Shown: positions 49,311 to 60,595 of the stretch, one piece after another
Layout: each line of letters begins with the position of its first letter
Position numbering within the stretch: position 1 is the stretch's first letter
Position numbers and translations under genes: made by a program
Notes under the pieces: generated by a model
Seen by the model: the letters and a program-made list of their open reading frames with translations, nothing else
What the model was told of the DNA's origin: nothing
The model's database searches: none
NCBI RefSeq assembly: GCF_037975245.1
Contig: NC_092561.1
Span: 20,149,508 to 20,213,507, forward strand
Direction: 5' to 3'
Origin: Apostichopus japonicus
Lineage: Eukaryota > Echinodermata > Holothuroidea > Aspidochirotida > Stichopodidae
Length of the DNA stretch: 64,000 nucleotides

Positions 49311-52282
49311 TTATACATTAAGTTGCCCATGGATTGGTGTAACTGAAACTCTCGACCTGCCCACCCTCCCCCACCTCACCCCTCCGCTTTTCTTAATGGA
49401 TGTGTGCAAGTAACCATGGTTCACTATTTCACTCAACAAATGCTGCAACATGCTTGGACCACAGAAACACTGAGTGCTCCAAACCACCGTACTTCAGATG
49501 TTGTCAGCAACTGTTTCCATCGTCGAGGCATTTCAAGTAACACACTTTGCATTGAATTGGTGCCTTCATGAATAAAATGTAGTAAAATAAACGAATAGTT
49601 AGGAAGCAATACAATATATTTCGTAGATTTCAGGAAGTTATAAAAACAAAATTAACAACTGTTCATAACTTTCTGCAGATCATTTCTCATGTTTTTGCTT
49701 TGTCATGGCTCCTGCTTCAAGGTGTCCTTGTTATTACAGGGTATTAAACAAAGTCATTGCTCACGAAACCATGAGTATGATGCATTGAATTCAATGAATT
49801 TTTAATTATTTCTAGAAGTAAAGAACAAATTAAAACCATGGGATAAACACAATCATTTCACATACTGAAAGGTGCCTTGTACTTACTGCATTGGTCAGGA
49901 GAGAAAACCCATAGGTAACCTTCATGTTTAAAGTTAAGCCTCTATTTTTCCATTTCTTCTTTGTTATAAGTGATTTGCTTGTAATCCTATCAAGAATATT
50001 GTTTCCCAGAAGACATACTGTGTTTATGCTTCTAATTGGCAACACCTCTCAGTTTTAGTCAGATACCTCCAGCCCCTCAACCTCCACCCTAAAGTACTAC
50101 AAAGTGCTTACTGGCAGGTGGTGGTTCCCAGTGTCAGCCACTATAGAATAACAATACTTGTTCATACTTTTGGGGGTATTTTGGAACAGAGATTAGTCAA
50201 ACTTTTGGCTTTAAAGGTAGTCAGTATAGGCCCCAAATTCTAGCATGCTATAACTGCTAGAAGTTTTCAAAAAGTACTTTCCTGGAGGTCTTTACTATAC
50301 AAACTGTTCTCAGAAATGTTTAAGGAACACACAAGATGACTAAATGTCCCAGTTAGGAATTTTCCTCAAAGTTTGTAATAAAAAAAAGTTTAGGAATATT
50401 GACCAAAGGTGACCATATTTGAATATCTAGCATAGTTAGCCAATAAAGTACACCTTTAAGAGGAACCCCACCTGGAATTAGTGATTTACTTGAAACACTC
50501 TCAATGCATATCTACTTTCTTTTAACCGGGCCTCTATATTGCACAAAACATTTTACTCATTAACTTTTTCCTTGCAAGAATATAAAGAAATTACAAGAGA
50601 CCTTTTACATAGCCATAGGAACAGTGACACCAATTTATGTGTTCATTATGCTATCCCCAATTCTCCATAGGCTTATGTATGCTGTGTCCACCACTTTCCA
50701 TTTACCAGTTTCAGTATTAAACACTTCTGGGGTGGTACAGTGCCCTAAAATGGACAAAAACTAGACAGATAATATATGTGATTCAGTGACTAATGCATGT
50801 CCTTAATGGAAAACTGGGGAACACAGAATAGCAAATACGAAAGGAGAATTTATGGAGAACACTATACAAGATGAACATTGTTCATGATAACTTTATCTGG
50901 GGTGGTTAGGTGCAAAGTTAAGCACAAATGGATTACATACAAGTGAAAATATCGTTTTTTTCCAGTCATCTAATGGTGCTTATGAACACATTGGCTTTAC
51001 AAGAGGTGCTCAAAATAATCCAATGTTAGCTCAGCCATGCCAACATGCTGTAATATTTGCATAGTTCAACAATTTGTTTCGCTGATGAGAAATGTATGTC
51101 TATCTGTGTACTGTGTAATAAAAATTTCTTTTGTTTAAACATATGGGCCTACACTAGCCTACAGAGCATCCCGGTGGGAAACTTCAGGTCCACTAACTAC
51201 AGACATTTCCATACACATGGCTTATGGTGGATAACCAGTTTGCTGAAAGCTGTTCTTCTCTATAATAGTTATCTGTTCCAGTAGTACCAAAGTCTGAGAT
51301 GGCAACATCCAAACACATTTTCTTTAAACAGTTTATGTTGTTGTTTAATCTGAAGTTAGCTGCCGAGCTAACAACTCATTTTGAGCCTTTCATTGGAACA
51401 CCAGTGGATGGTCTATAATGAAGTCATGATAACTTTAAAATTACCCCTACTGTTTGCATTTGCTATGTAGAGTGATTGACACTAGAAAGCTAGATTACTG
51501 TATCACAAAGAAAATTCCTATGTAGACAATGTGAGGAAATTCAACGAGAGCTTTGCCATTGAAAAATCCTGTAATTCCTTTTGTTACAAGTCTCATGATG
51601 GTGCCGAATACTTGACCTTCTTTTTGGAAACTGTATGGCTGTATGATATCTGTTGATGGAATTGAACCATCTGCTGAATGAATTCTGCATCACCAGAACA
51701 GATTATCATTATATCATGGGCTAACAAGTTCCAAAAAGAAAAAAATCAATTTGGTCTATGTTTCTAGCACCTGGAACTTTAAAACTGAAGTCCAATTTTG
51801 GAGTTGAATGTCAAAGAACAAATCATACCTCAATACAATTGCCACACATACTGTAGGGAATGAAACTTTGGAGAACCATCAGCAGGGGGATGAATGTATA
51901 TGATGAATGTGGAGTAAGTCATGGATGTGGAGTAAGTCTCCACTATATGGAAAATACATTGCATTCCACACAGCCCACCTAGTTTGAGAAGACTTCATCA
52001 GGGGAAGAATAATCTTGTGCAACCTGTAAAAATGTTTTTTTTTTTGCAGACAATGTTTTTAACGGCACAATCAATTTACAACGAATATCATAACATGTAC
52101 AGGCCTATTGAAGTTCAATGAGTTTACACAGTTGGAGACCATTGCATTTCAAATATATCTCAATCAGACCTTTGTTTGTCTTCAAATCTATCATATTTCT
52201 GAAATATCATGGGGAAGTAGGAATAATATCCTCTTGTTTGAACAAATGTAGGACTGGAGAAGAAACATTATATAGCCTAGAC

Positions 52283-52773
52283 CAGGGTTGTCCAACCTAC
52301 GGCCCGCGGGCCACAGTCCGACCGGCCTCAGGGCTGCGTCCGGCACGCCAGAGATTATCTACGGTGCAAAATTTTAGTGAGCAGATATATTGATAACAAT
52401 TTGAAGCTATATAAACATCATCCGAACCTTCTGCGTCCAAAAAACTGCATACAGGTCAGTTTTTGTGACACTCTCTCAGTGGAGGGGGGGGGAGGGGCGG
52501 GCCGCTGAACTTTATTCATCCGTTTTATCAGGACGGAAAATAAATCAGTACCATCAGGGCCTGACTTTAGAATCCGTACCATATGAATGTGAAAGCTTAA
52601 TTCGAATCGGCAGAATAACAACTGTATAATCAGTGCCCTCTGCTCGCAGTGCTCACATTTTGTTGCCTTGGGCTTCAAGCAAAAAATCAAGCGTAGGCTA
52701 GGGTTCATGCGGCCCCCTCCTTCATCATAATCATTCCATGTGGCCCTCCTCTGCAAAAGGTTGGACAACCCTG
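52283..52773. mobile_element. hAT MITE with CAGGGTTGTCCAACCT ends
   Basis: Perfect 8-bp duplication gcctagac at 52275-52282 and 52774-52781. Ends CAGGGTTGTCCAACCT and GGTTGGACAACCCTG, a classic hAT terminus seen in many animals. 491 bp, no transposase. Confidence 0.97.
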
Positions 52774-52919
52774 GCCTAGACCTACCTGCCTGGAAGATCC
52801 ACATGAATCTTCAACACGTCCCTCATCATGAGTTTGGTTTTCAGATAAATAGGTACAAGGTGCCATACGAGCTGTAAACGTTAAGGCCTTTGCCTATTTA
52901 ATTATTAGGGCCTAGCCTA

Positions 52920-54735
52920 AAAATAATTAAACAACAACATTTTCTAGTCAAAACTACCCATGAACAAAAATTAATTGACGAAATTTCCGAAATTGAAAAT
53001 TGTAAGGATGACTCCCATCGTTTCTTTAAAGCAATAAGAGTAGTACAACAAAAGAGTAAGAGAGACCCTATTACAATTAAAATTGGCGATAAACATATAG
53101 GAGATACCGACGCAAAAATTAAAGAAATCAGCAAACATTTCGAAAAGCCTTTTAACTGCAATATTCCAGATCCCAAACCAAACGTGTTTCCAGAGAAACT
53201 AAACACGCCCTTTGATGAAGATGAAATTAAACAAGCAGTCTCATCCTTAAAAAATAATAAAACCCCAGGTTGTGACAAGGTCACAGCCGAACATCTCAAA
53301 TATGCCCCATGCACACACAAACACATAGCAAATATCTTAAATAGTATAGCCGAATCAGGAGATTTCCCAGTGAAATTAAACAAGGAATCCTAACTCCTAT
53401 CCAAAAACCGGGAAAGACTAAAGATCCACCAGAAAACTTAAGACCAGTAATTTTATTATCAACACTGAGGAAAATTCTTGCGGTTTGTGTGGCCAGGAGG
53501 ATTCGTCCGTCAATTGATGAGCATATCCTCCCCATTACCCAAACTGCCTACACTTCAGGACGTTGCACAGCTGAACTTGTCTTCGCTTTTAAAGTGCTAG
53601 CAGAAAAAGCTATAACATCCATAGGTTACACTATAAATCTATTGATGCTAGATATGAGCAAGGCGTTCGACACAATTCAAAGAGGATCCTTGCTAACTGA
53701 CCTAGAACAGGTTCTGGACAACGACGAAGTTCACCTGATATCACTACTAATCGATAACGTCTCCTACACCGTCAAATTAGAGGGCAAACTAGGACTTCCT
53801 TTTAACACTAACATTGGTTCACCACAAGGAGATAGTGCAAGTGCACTATTTTTTATAACTTATCTAGCCAACTCTATGAAATCAGATGATAATGATATCG
53901 ATGCAGTTATCCTGCCATCGCAGTTAGTTGATCATGATTACAGCACTACCACCACTAATTCTTTTTTCACAGTGGACCAACAATACGCTGATGATATCTC
54001 TTGGGCATCAACTGGTCAGCATATACTTCAAGACATCGAAAAACGAGTCTCTGACAAACTGGCAGTAAGAAATCTGAAAATCAATTGCACAAAAACTGAG
54101 AAATTTACAATCACAAGAAAAGGAAATGACAGTTGGAAGAAATGTAAATATGTTGGAAGCTTGCTGGGGACCGAAGAAGACATTAACAGAAGAATTGGTA
54201 TCACCAACGGTGCTTTCAACACACTGTCAAGCATTTTTAAAAGCAAAAACATAAGCCGGAAAATTAAGCTTAGGATCTTTGAGACTTAATTAAAGAGTAT
54301 TTTTTTGTACAATTGCGAACTGTGGGGCACAACGAAGGCAAAATTGACACTTTTCAAAGGAGACTACTTCGAAATATTCTCAACATTAGATGGACCAATA
54401 ATAATTGGTTATCAAATGATGAGCTCTACAACGAAACCAACCAAACACCTTGGTCATCGATAGTCGCACATAGAAGATTGAGATTTTTCGGTCATGTAGC
54501 AAGACTCCAAGAGGACGCTCCAGCAAAGGTTGCTTTAAGAGAAGCACTGAGACATACTGCTAAACCAGTTGGAAGGCCCGTGACTACATTGCTTGGAAAA
54601 ATAAAATCGCAATTCAAGGACATTAATATTAACAATTTCGAAGAAGCAATAAACCTTGCGCAAGATCGTGATACGTGGCGGAGGTTAATCACTGAGCATG
54701 TCGGATAGACGAGACTCAACTTACTACTACTACTA
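52920..54735 (+). mobile_element. 5'-truncated non-LTR retrotransposon (RTE-like RT)
   Basis: Three consecutive frames cover one reverse transcriptase. The first (to about 53390) has SLKNNKTPGCDKVTAEHLK. After a frameshift near 53373 the main frame reads LRPVILLSTLRKILA, then motif A DMSKAFDTIQ, motif B GSPQGDSASALFF and motif C QYADDISWAS, followed by KYVGSLLGTEEDINRRIG. A TAA near 54289 and a frameshift near 54340 precede the C-terminal part (DTFQRRLLRNILNIRW, RRLRFFGHVARLQ). The endonuclease is absent. The 3' end has a short (TACTAC)n tail at 54720-54735, as in RTE elements. Dead copy. Confidence 0.9.
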
Positions 54736-55145
54736 ACCTACTCCAGTCTCACGTCTCAGTGTGTAACTGACTCATATGGACGAATTGTCAATTTGTCAAG
54801 TAACGCAATAACGTTATTTTGTGAAAATCAGACCACTTTTACCTGCTAGTCCTCAGCACAGTCACCGGGCACACATGCATTGCGTTCATATCAAAAATAG
54901 GAACTGAAGCCTTCACTTTGGTTGTTCAGCGTAATAAAGTGACTGTAACTAGTATAGGCCTTGGCTATTAGTACGTAATTCCATGTACACTACTGAAACC
55001 GGGATCGGCGTAAGTTTACACAAGGGCGCAGACATGTTGTTTATCCAGGAAATGCCTGCGATTGGCTGAAACCCTAAATCTTTTCTGAGATCTATTTTGA
55101 TTGGTGCTAACATTCTGTGACAACGTCGTAGTGTGTATAGTCCAA

Positions 55146-58100
55146 CATCGGCAAATTTGATATAAATATCTCATTACGTTAATGTTGAAGATGACTCAAT
55201 AAATCTATATATCGCCCTCTTTTGAAACAGATGTACACTATATACCATCATATTCCTGCCTCGGAGTAAACAACACCATATATAGTGTGAATGATGATTT
55301 CAAATTTACGACTTGCGATTAATGTTAAGACTCTAGTTATGTGTAAAGTGGGTCTGTTAACATTGTCTACATGTACAATTTTCTTCTGCGGGTTGGAAGA
55401 GTAATGTGTGAGGGAAAAGTGTTGGTTTCTTTGAAAAGTGTTATATTTTTCACCTTGCAAATTTCGTGGCGTTTTGGTTTGACACATTATTCTGACAAGC
55501 CGCGAACGCATTCTCAAACTGCCGCCCACGTAGTTTAAGTTAGTACAATACAGAGAGAACCAAACAACAAAAAAAGGGGCGAGGGTGATTTGCGCAGTAG
55601 GCTACATTATCCAAAACTATAGCATATGATTTTGATTGCACATTATAACGTAACAGGTTAAATAGTCGACATGTAAGAATTTCCTTAAAGCTATTAGTAT
55701 AGAAATTATAAAGCAGATGCGAAGCATTGATTTCCTTTACTGACGTGATACACTAGGCTTGGTTTAGTGTTCGGAAATAATGCATATTGTGTAGCCATTA
55801 GTGTCAAGATATTCATGAATTTCGTATAACGTGTACATACTCCACATTATTCAATTATACATATACACATTATTCAATTATACATATACTATATAACAAT
55901 ATTAATGAGCGCTTATAGTCTCTGTAGTTATTCTCATGCTTTAATTTTTTTTTTTATGATCGTGAAGAATTATTTTAGTCAGATTTTCTTTTTAGACAAA
56001 TCTGATTGGAACTTATGTGAATCAAACATCGAGGTAAATGAACCTGGAGAAACTATCACACAGTAAATACGCGCGTACCATGCATGGAGGGTCATGTGAT
56101 GTGTTCCAGGGTGGTACTAATATATTACTCTCCCCATTACGCAAGATGATTTCACCCAACTAGTACGTAAATGCGTATGCGTGCTTAGAGCAGCAGACGA
56201 CACCCGTTACCTAGCAATAACCGTGCCTGTAGCCTAACGTGATAGCTACATTCCCGTCGAGCAGCATTAGGCTCTGTTCCATGGAGAATTCCATGGTTGC
56301 ACTGAACTAAACATTTCCCCACATTTCCCATTTCTACATTCACTTATAGCGAGTAGTTATAACGTTAGTTCATATGAGACAAAGCTTGCCCCTAGAGCTG
56401 TTTTAATAAGTAAGATCTATTATGTAGAAGGCCTGCCTTCATTCAAGAGAATAAGGTTTAACGTTAGCATATTAGCACTATTTCGTAGGCCTGAAGTACC
56501 AGTGCCTTCTTATGCCGTTAGTTCCCATGTCCGATCCGTTTTGGTGCAAATCTTTCAAGAAGTCACTAACACTGTTCTCGAACTGCTACAGAGAAATATC
56601 AGTTTGGTACCACCCATGAACACATCATATGACCCTCCCTACATGGTATGCGCGCGCCCAATTGACATGAATCCTCCAGATTCATTTACCTCGATGGAAT
56701 CAAATGCTGAAGGTGGCATACACCTATTAAGAGCCCCATTGACTTACGTACTAAATCACAGAAGTAATGTGGTCTCTAAGTCTAAATAAAAGTTCTCACT
56801 AGCTGAACGCTATACCCATCATTGGAAACGCTTTCAAGTTGGCCTGTCATGGCCCCATCAATTTCCCATATTATGGCAGTAGAGATTTTTGGCCATCGGA
56901 GCCTGAAGTTTTCGTCACCTATAAACAAACCTCTTCACTCAGTGGTAAAAAAAATTTGTACGCTGCTCCTGGTAGGCCTAAACTTATTGGTGTAAAGTTG
57001 CCTAAATTGACCCAATGTTTGCACCATACTTACTTCATTCATGCTCTTCAACATACAAGCCACAAAAACAGATCCTGATTGATAACATATCAAAAATGAT
57101 GTTTTCCTACTGCCTTTCGGCACATTTCCTGAAGTAGAACACTCGCGCGGATTGATATAAACTCTAAAAAGAGTATGCCACCCTAAAAGATCGTTGATTT
57201 ATAAAGTACAGTATGATTTGGTTCCGCGAAAGATATGAGAGCGGTATTAAAGTACTTAGCATGTGATACGTTTATAAGTATAATATACTCCGGATGCGCG
57301 ATCTGTTTAATTCGCTTCGGCTTCTAATTGAGTGCAACGTTTCTCTATGCTGCCATGTTGGGTAAATTTAACCATAACAGTAATTATCATAGAACTTTAA
57401 GTAAGAAGAACGATGTCATGCGACATGCATGCAGCCATTCTTATAACTGGTGGCGCTTTGCTTGTATTGCAAGAAAGTTACGAGGCGTAATACAAACACT
57501 AAATCTTTGACATAACTGAAGTGATAAAGTTGACATCACAAAATCACTCGAAATGGTGATATCAAGGGCCGCATTTTGGTGCCAAAATCGTCAAGTCAAG
57601 TGAGAGTGGGCTGGAGTTTCGCAGATAATTCTTAGGAAGGGACAATAGTACTTTCATAGTGTCGTCTGCTCAGCTGCTGTATTCTTATTTATTGGACCCT
57701 GGATATTGTTAGCCTAGGCCCCTAGACCGGCTACAGCTGGTTTTTGTGATGTGATATGACTAAAGCTTAATGACAAATATTATCACCACCTCATCTTTCT
57801 TAAAACTGTATCCTATATGGATCTATAGATCCATAGATCTACATGCCAGAATACAGGGGGGTAGGGAGCTTCCAAAAAGTGGGGGGGGGACAACATCAGA
57901 GGGGCACTTTCTCATTCCACCACCACCACTCGTTATGCTATAAACCAATTAAACGGCCAAATCACTTAAATATATGATGTGTTAGTATGCTATCAATACT
58001 ATTATGGTTCACATGACTCTATCAACCTACATCTGTACTTCTGTCCATCTATAATTTAGAACTTTACCCCAAAAATCATCCTGTGTTCATTCCTTGAACA

Positions 58101-58373
58101 AAAGACTTCAGCAACCTGGGTTAAATACAAGTCATCGGGCCTGGGACGTTTATTCTAGGAAAATAGGCGTAGTCTAATCTAGGCCCATGTACGTAGCCTT
58201 GCCCTTAGTGTAACTTAGGTTAGCCTATAGGTCATTACTTAGGCCATAGAATATCTCAATAATATCTATTAACATATATCTAGACACATATATCCAGCGG
58301 ACACACTTCATTTACTAACTAAGAAATCAATAAACCGTCACAATAGATCAGTGTAAGTATTGAATTGTTTATT
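55146..58373. repeat. Segmental duplication, right copy of block D
   Basis: Paralogue of 12129-16846, without the TTAA element (empty TTAA at 57397-57400) and with an extra 670 bp at 56040-56710. It runs directly into the terminal exon of the right CARD gene. Confidence 0.9.
58368..58373 (-). terminator. Polyadenylation signal of the right CARD gene
   Basis: AATAAA on the minus strand, 19 bp after the stop codon of the terminal exon; the 3' UTR would be very short. The paralogous site is at 16841-16846. Confidence 0.6.
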
Positions 58374-58392
58374 CAGAATAATACACAGTGTA

Positions 58393-59010
58393 TTATTTTA
58401 CACAGTCTTCATAGACTGTTTGAAGTAAATATCTGTAAATGATAGATTGTATATAATGATTATTAAAATAAATTGATGCAATCATTCCAAGAGCGTAGAA
58501 AACCTTTCCAACACCTGGTCCAAGAAGAGCTTCTGTTTTCATGGAAATTAGTTTGGTTATTTTTATTAGTTTGTTTATTATCTTAAATGTCATATTGTAT
58601 TTTAATTTCAATTTTGATGGCATACATAGGCCTAATGGTATTGATGCATTGAAATTAGCTTTGATTTCTTCATTAGTTTGTTTATTTTCTTGAGTATTAA
58701 TGATACTTATATGTTTTTCAGATTCAGTCGGTCCATTCATCTGTAATGTTAAATTTTTACCTTTACGCTTTTGCTTACATTGGTTTTCGTTACTAACATA
58801 TTTTCTAGACATACTATTACTTATATTATTATTACCATTACCATATATCATTTTCATGTCTTCATATGTATGATAATGTAACGTATCTGCATTATAAGTA
58901 TCACTATTTCTATCATTATTATTTTCATTTTTATAATACGTATCTTCATTCTCCTCATGATGAATCGCTGCTCGCGGAGAAGTGCTGTAATTTTCATGCT
59001 GTTCCATTTG
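58393..59010 (-). CDS. Right CARD gene, terminal exon (Asn-rich tail)
   Basis: 618 nt including a TAA, entered in phase 0 through a strong acceptor (tttcatttcag). It encodes 205 residues beginning QMEQHENYSTSPRAA. Residues about 18-65 are a low-complexity Asn/Asp/Glu/Tyr stretch (EENEDTYYKNENNNDRN), followed by a basic patch (KQKRKGK, near 92) and a Lys/Ile-rich part. Near the C-terminus is a 16-residue hydrophobic run (VGKVFYALGMIASIYF), then about 23 residues ending EDCVK. No domain recognised. An N-terminal CARD with a low-complexity middle and a hydrophobic segment near the C-terminus is loosely like MAVS, but the hydrophobic run is short and not at the very end. The left unit has no counterpart: homology stops on each side of this exon. 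Confidence 0.65.
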   Translation of the reverse strand, partial: QMEQHENYSTSPRAAIHHEENEDTYYKNENNNDRNSDTYNADTLHYHTYEDMKMIYGNGNNNISNSMSRKYVSNENQCKQKRKGKNLTLQMNGPTESEKHISIINTQENKQTNEEIKANFNASIPLGLCMPSKLKLKYNMTFKIINKLIKITKLISMKTEALLGPGVGKVFYALGMIASIYFNNHYIQSIIYRYLLQTVYEDCVK

Positions 59011-59564
59011 CTGAAATGAAAAAGAGACAAAAAACAAAACAATAATGGCTATATCAGATTTCGTTAATGGATTTATCTACACAAAGCTTGGTAGGATGAT
59101 AAATTTGGTAGCAGATTTACAAAGGGGATGGACGCTGAGTGTATATTAAAGTAACATTCATGTGACAACCAATGCATTCATTATCTTACAGAAGAAATAG
59201 TCAACCTTGTTAAGTTGAAAATCAATCTAAATCTTTCTTGTTACCTACTCGAGGTATGGTTAATTGAATGTAACATTCTTCGACCAGCTTAAGTCTCAAT
59301 TCTTCCAGTGAGTGGATCACAGTAAATGGTCTGTGAAATCGTAACGTCCGATGTTTATCAAGAGTGTTTCTTTTCTTATTGTAATATTGCTATTCATCTA
59401 CAGTATTCTTGACATGTGATACATTTCGAATGTTAGCTTAGCTGTGAATGTTCTCTGTATATATAATTTCATTCAATGAAAATGCACTTTTTGGTATAAA
59501 TTGTACACACATTGACAGTTGGGTTGCTATGAGGACATCAATCCCTCTGTTCTTTCCTGCGGCA

Positions 59565-60120
59565 TTCACTAAAAACAATAAGCTTCTTTTACATAATTTG
59601 GTACTCCTACACACCAAATATGAGGTCTGCCCATGACTCCCTTCAAGAGATATCGTGTTTACGAGGTTTTCACAATTTGACCCCTGGTGACTCCAAATGA
59701 CCTTTGACCTCCACCAAAAAATAGGCTTCTTTAACTTAATGTGGTACATCTAAATATGAGGTCCTCCCAAGCTTTCCTTCTTGAGATATTGTGTTAACAA
59801 GATTTTCCCAATTAGACCTCTGGTGACTCCAAATGACCTTTGACCTCCACCAAAAACAATAGACTTTTTGTGGTACTTCTATAAATTAAGTATAAAGTTG
59901 GTCCGACCTTCCTTTCTTGAGATATCGTGTTTACAAAGTTTTCACAATTTGACTGGTGACCCCAAATGACCTTTAACCTCCACCAAAACAATAGGCTCCT
60001 TGTAGTCAATGTGGTGCTTCTAAATACAAAATACAATTTGGTCTGAGCTTCTCTTCTTGAGATATCGTGTTTACAAGCTGGGCGCCACAAACGTACTCAC
60101 ACACACACACACACATACGC
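59565..60120. repeat. Tandem array of the 'TGACCTTTGACCT' family
   Basis: Four to five diverged monomers of about 130 bp, each with 'tgacctttgacctccaccaaaa', 'ggcttctt' and 'gagatatcgtgtttac', closed by (CA)n at 60097-60115. Perfect TGACCTTTGACCT occurs at 59698-59710 and 59834-59846, and a one-mismatch version at 59967-59979. Confidence 0.85.
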
Positions 60121-60257
60121 CATCATGAATGCAAAGGTTACGATTATCATCGAAACCAACAATTGTAAACTTATTGACAAGAGCTATGTACGCTTTCGAG
60201 AGCCTACCAACAGTAAGTTAATGGTTACATATTCGTTAAGTTTGAAGGTTGATTTAC

Positions 60258-60328
60258 CTGTGATGCGACTTGCTTGTCACAGCGATGGATTGGCCTTGTA
60301 TATCCCACTTCTTCCATGAGGGATAATC
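60258..60328 (-). CDS. Right CARD gene, linker exon
   Basis: 71-nt exon, acceptor caatcttaaag and donor gtaaat. With one base from the CARD exon it encodes GLSLMEEVGYTRPIHRCDKQ then VASQ and ends in phase 0, fitting the terminal exon at 59010 exactly. It is paralogous to 27448-27518: length, phase and splice sites are unchanged while five residues differ. Confidence 0.7.
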
Positions 60329-60595
60329 CTTTAAGATTGAAAAAAAGAAACATGCGTCACCATCATAACTATCATTATAAACACTGGAGTACAGATTTAA
60401 AGTTTCCCGCCCTCCTCGATATACAGACCTTTCGGGTTAGGTTATTCACATGTCATATGCAGTTTTAAAGAAATTTCCAATAATAACAAAAAACAAATGC
60501 AGCAGTAATGTATGTAATCTCAGAAGAAGGTTCTTTGCTAGGGGTTTAAATCAGTTGAATATGAAGTATAGAGATTCTTAGAATATATGTGGGAC

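Larger units (their letters stand above)
46346..52274. other. Intergenic, no recognisable gene
   Basis: Mostly unique AT-rich sequence. It holds a C-run (47508-47521), repeat-family monomers at 47.95-48.75 kb and the trinucleotide tract at 49050-49310. Short ORFs here look like chance. 50050-52274 gave nothing on either strand. Confidence 0.55.

Noticed and set aside
48984-49346. 120- and 149-codon ORFs over the triplet tract
   Set aside because: Open only because of GAT/AAT/AAC composition; open on both strands with no domain.
53489-54289. 266-codon ORF as a host gene
   Set aside because: It carries the reverse-transcriptase motifs DMSKAFD and YADD and is the middle part of a decayed LINE.
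59565-60120. CRISPR-like array
   Set aside because: Monomers are diverged, adjacent and without unique spacers, in animal DNA; it is an ordinary tandem repeat.
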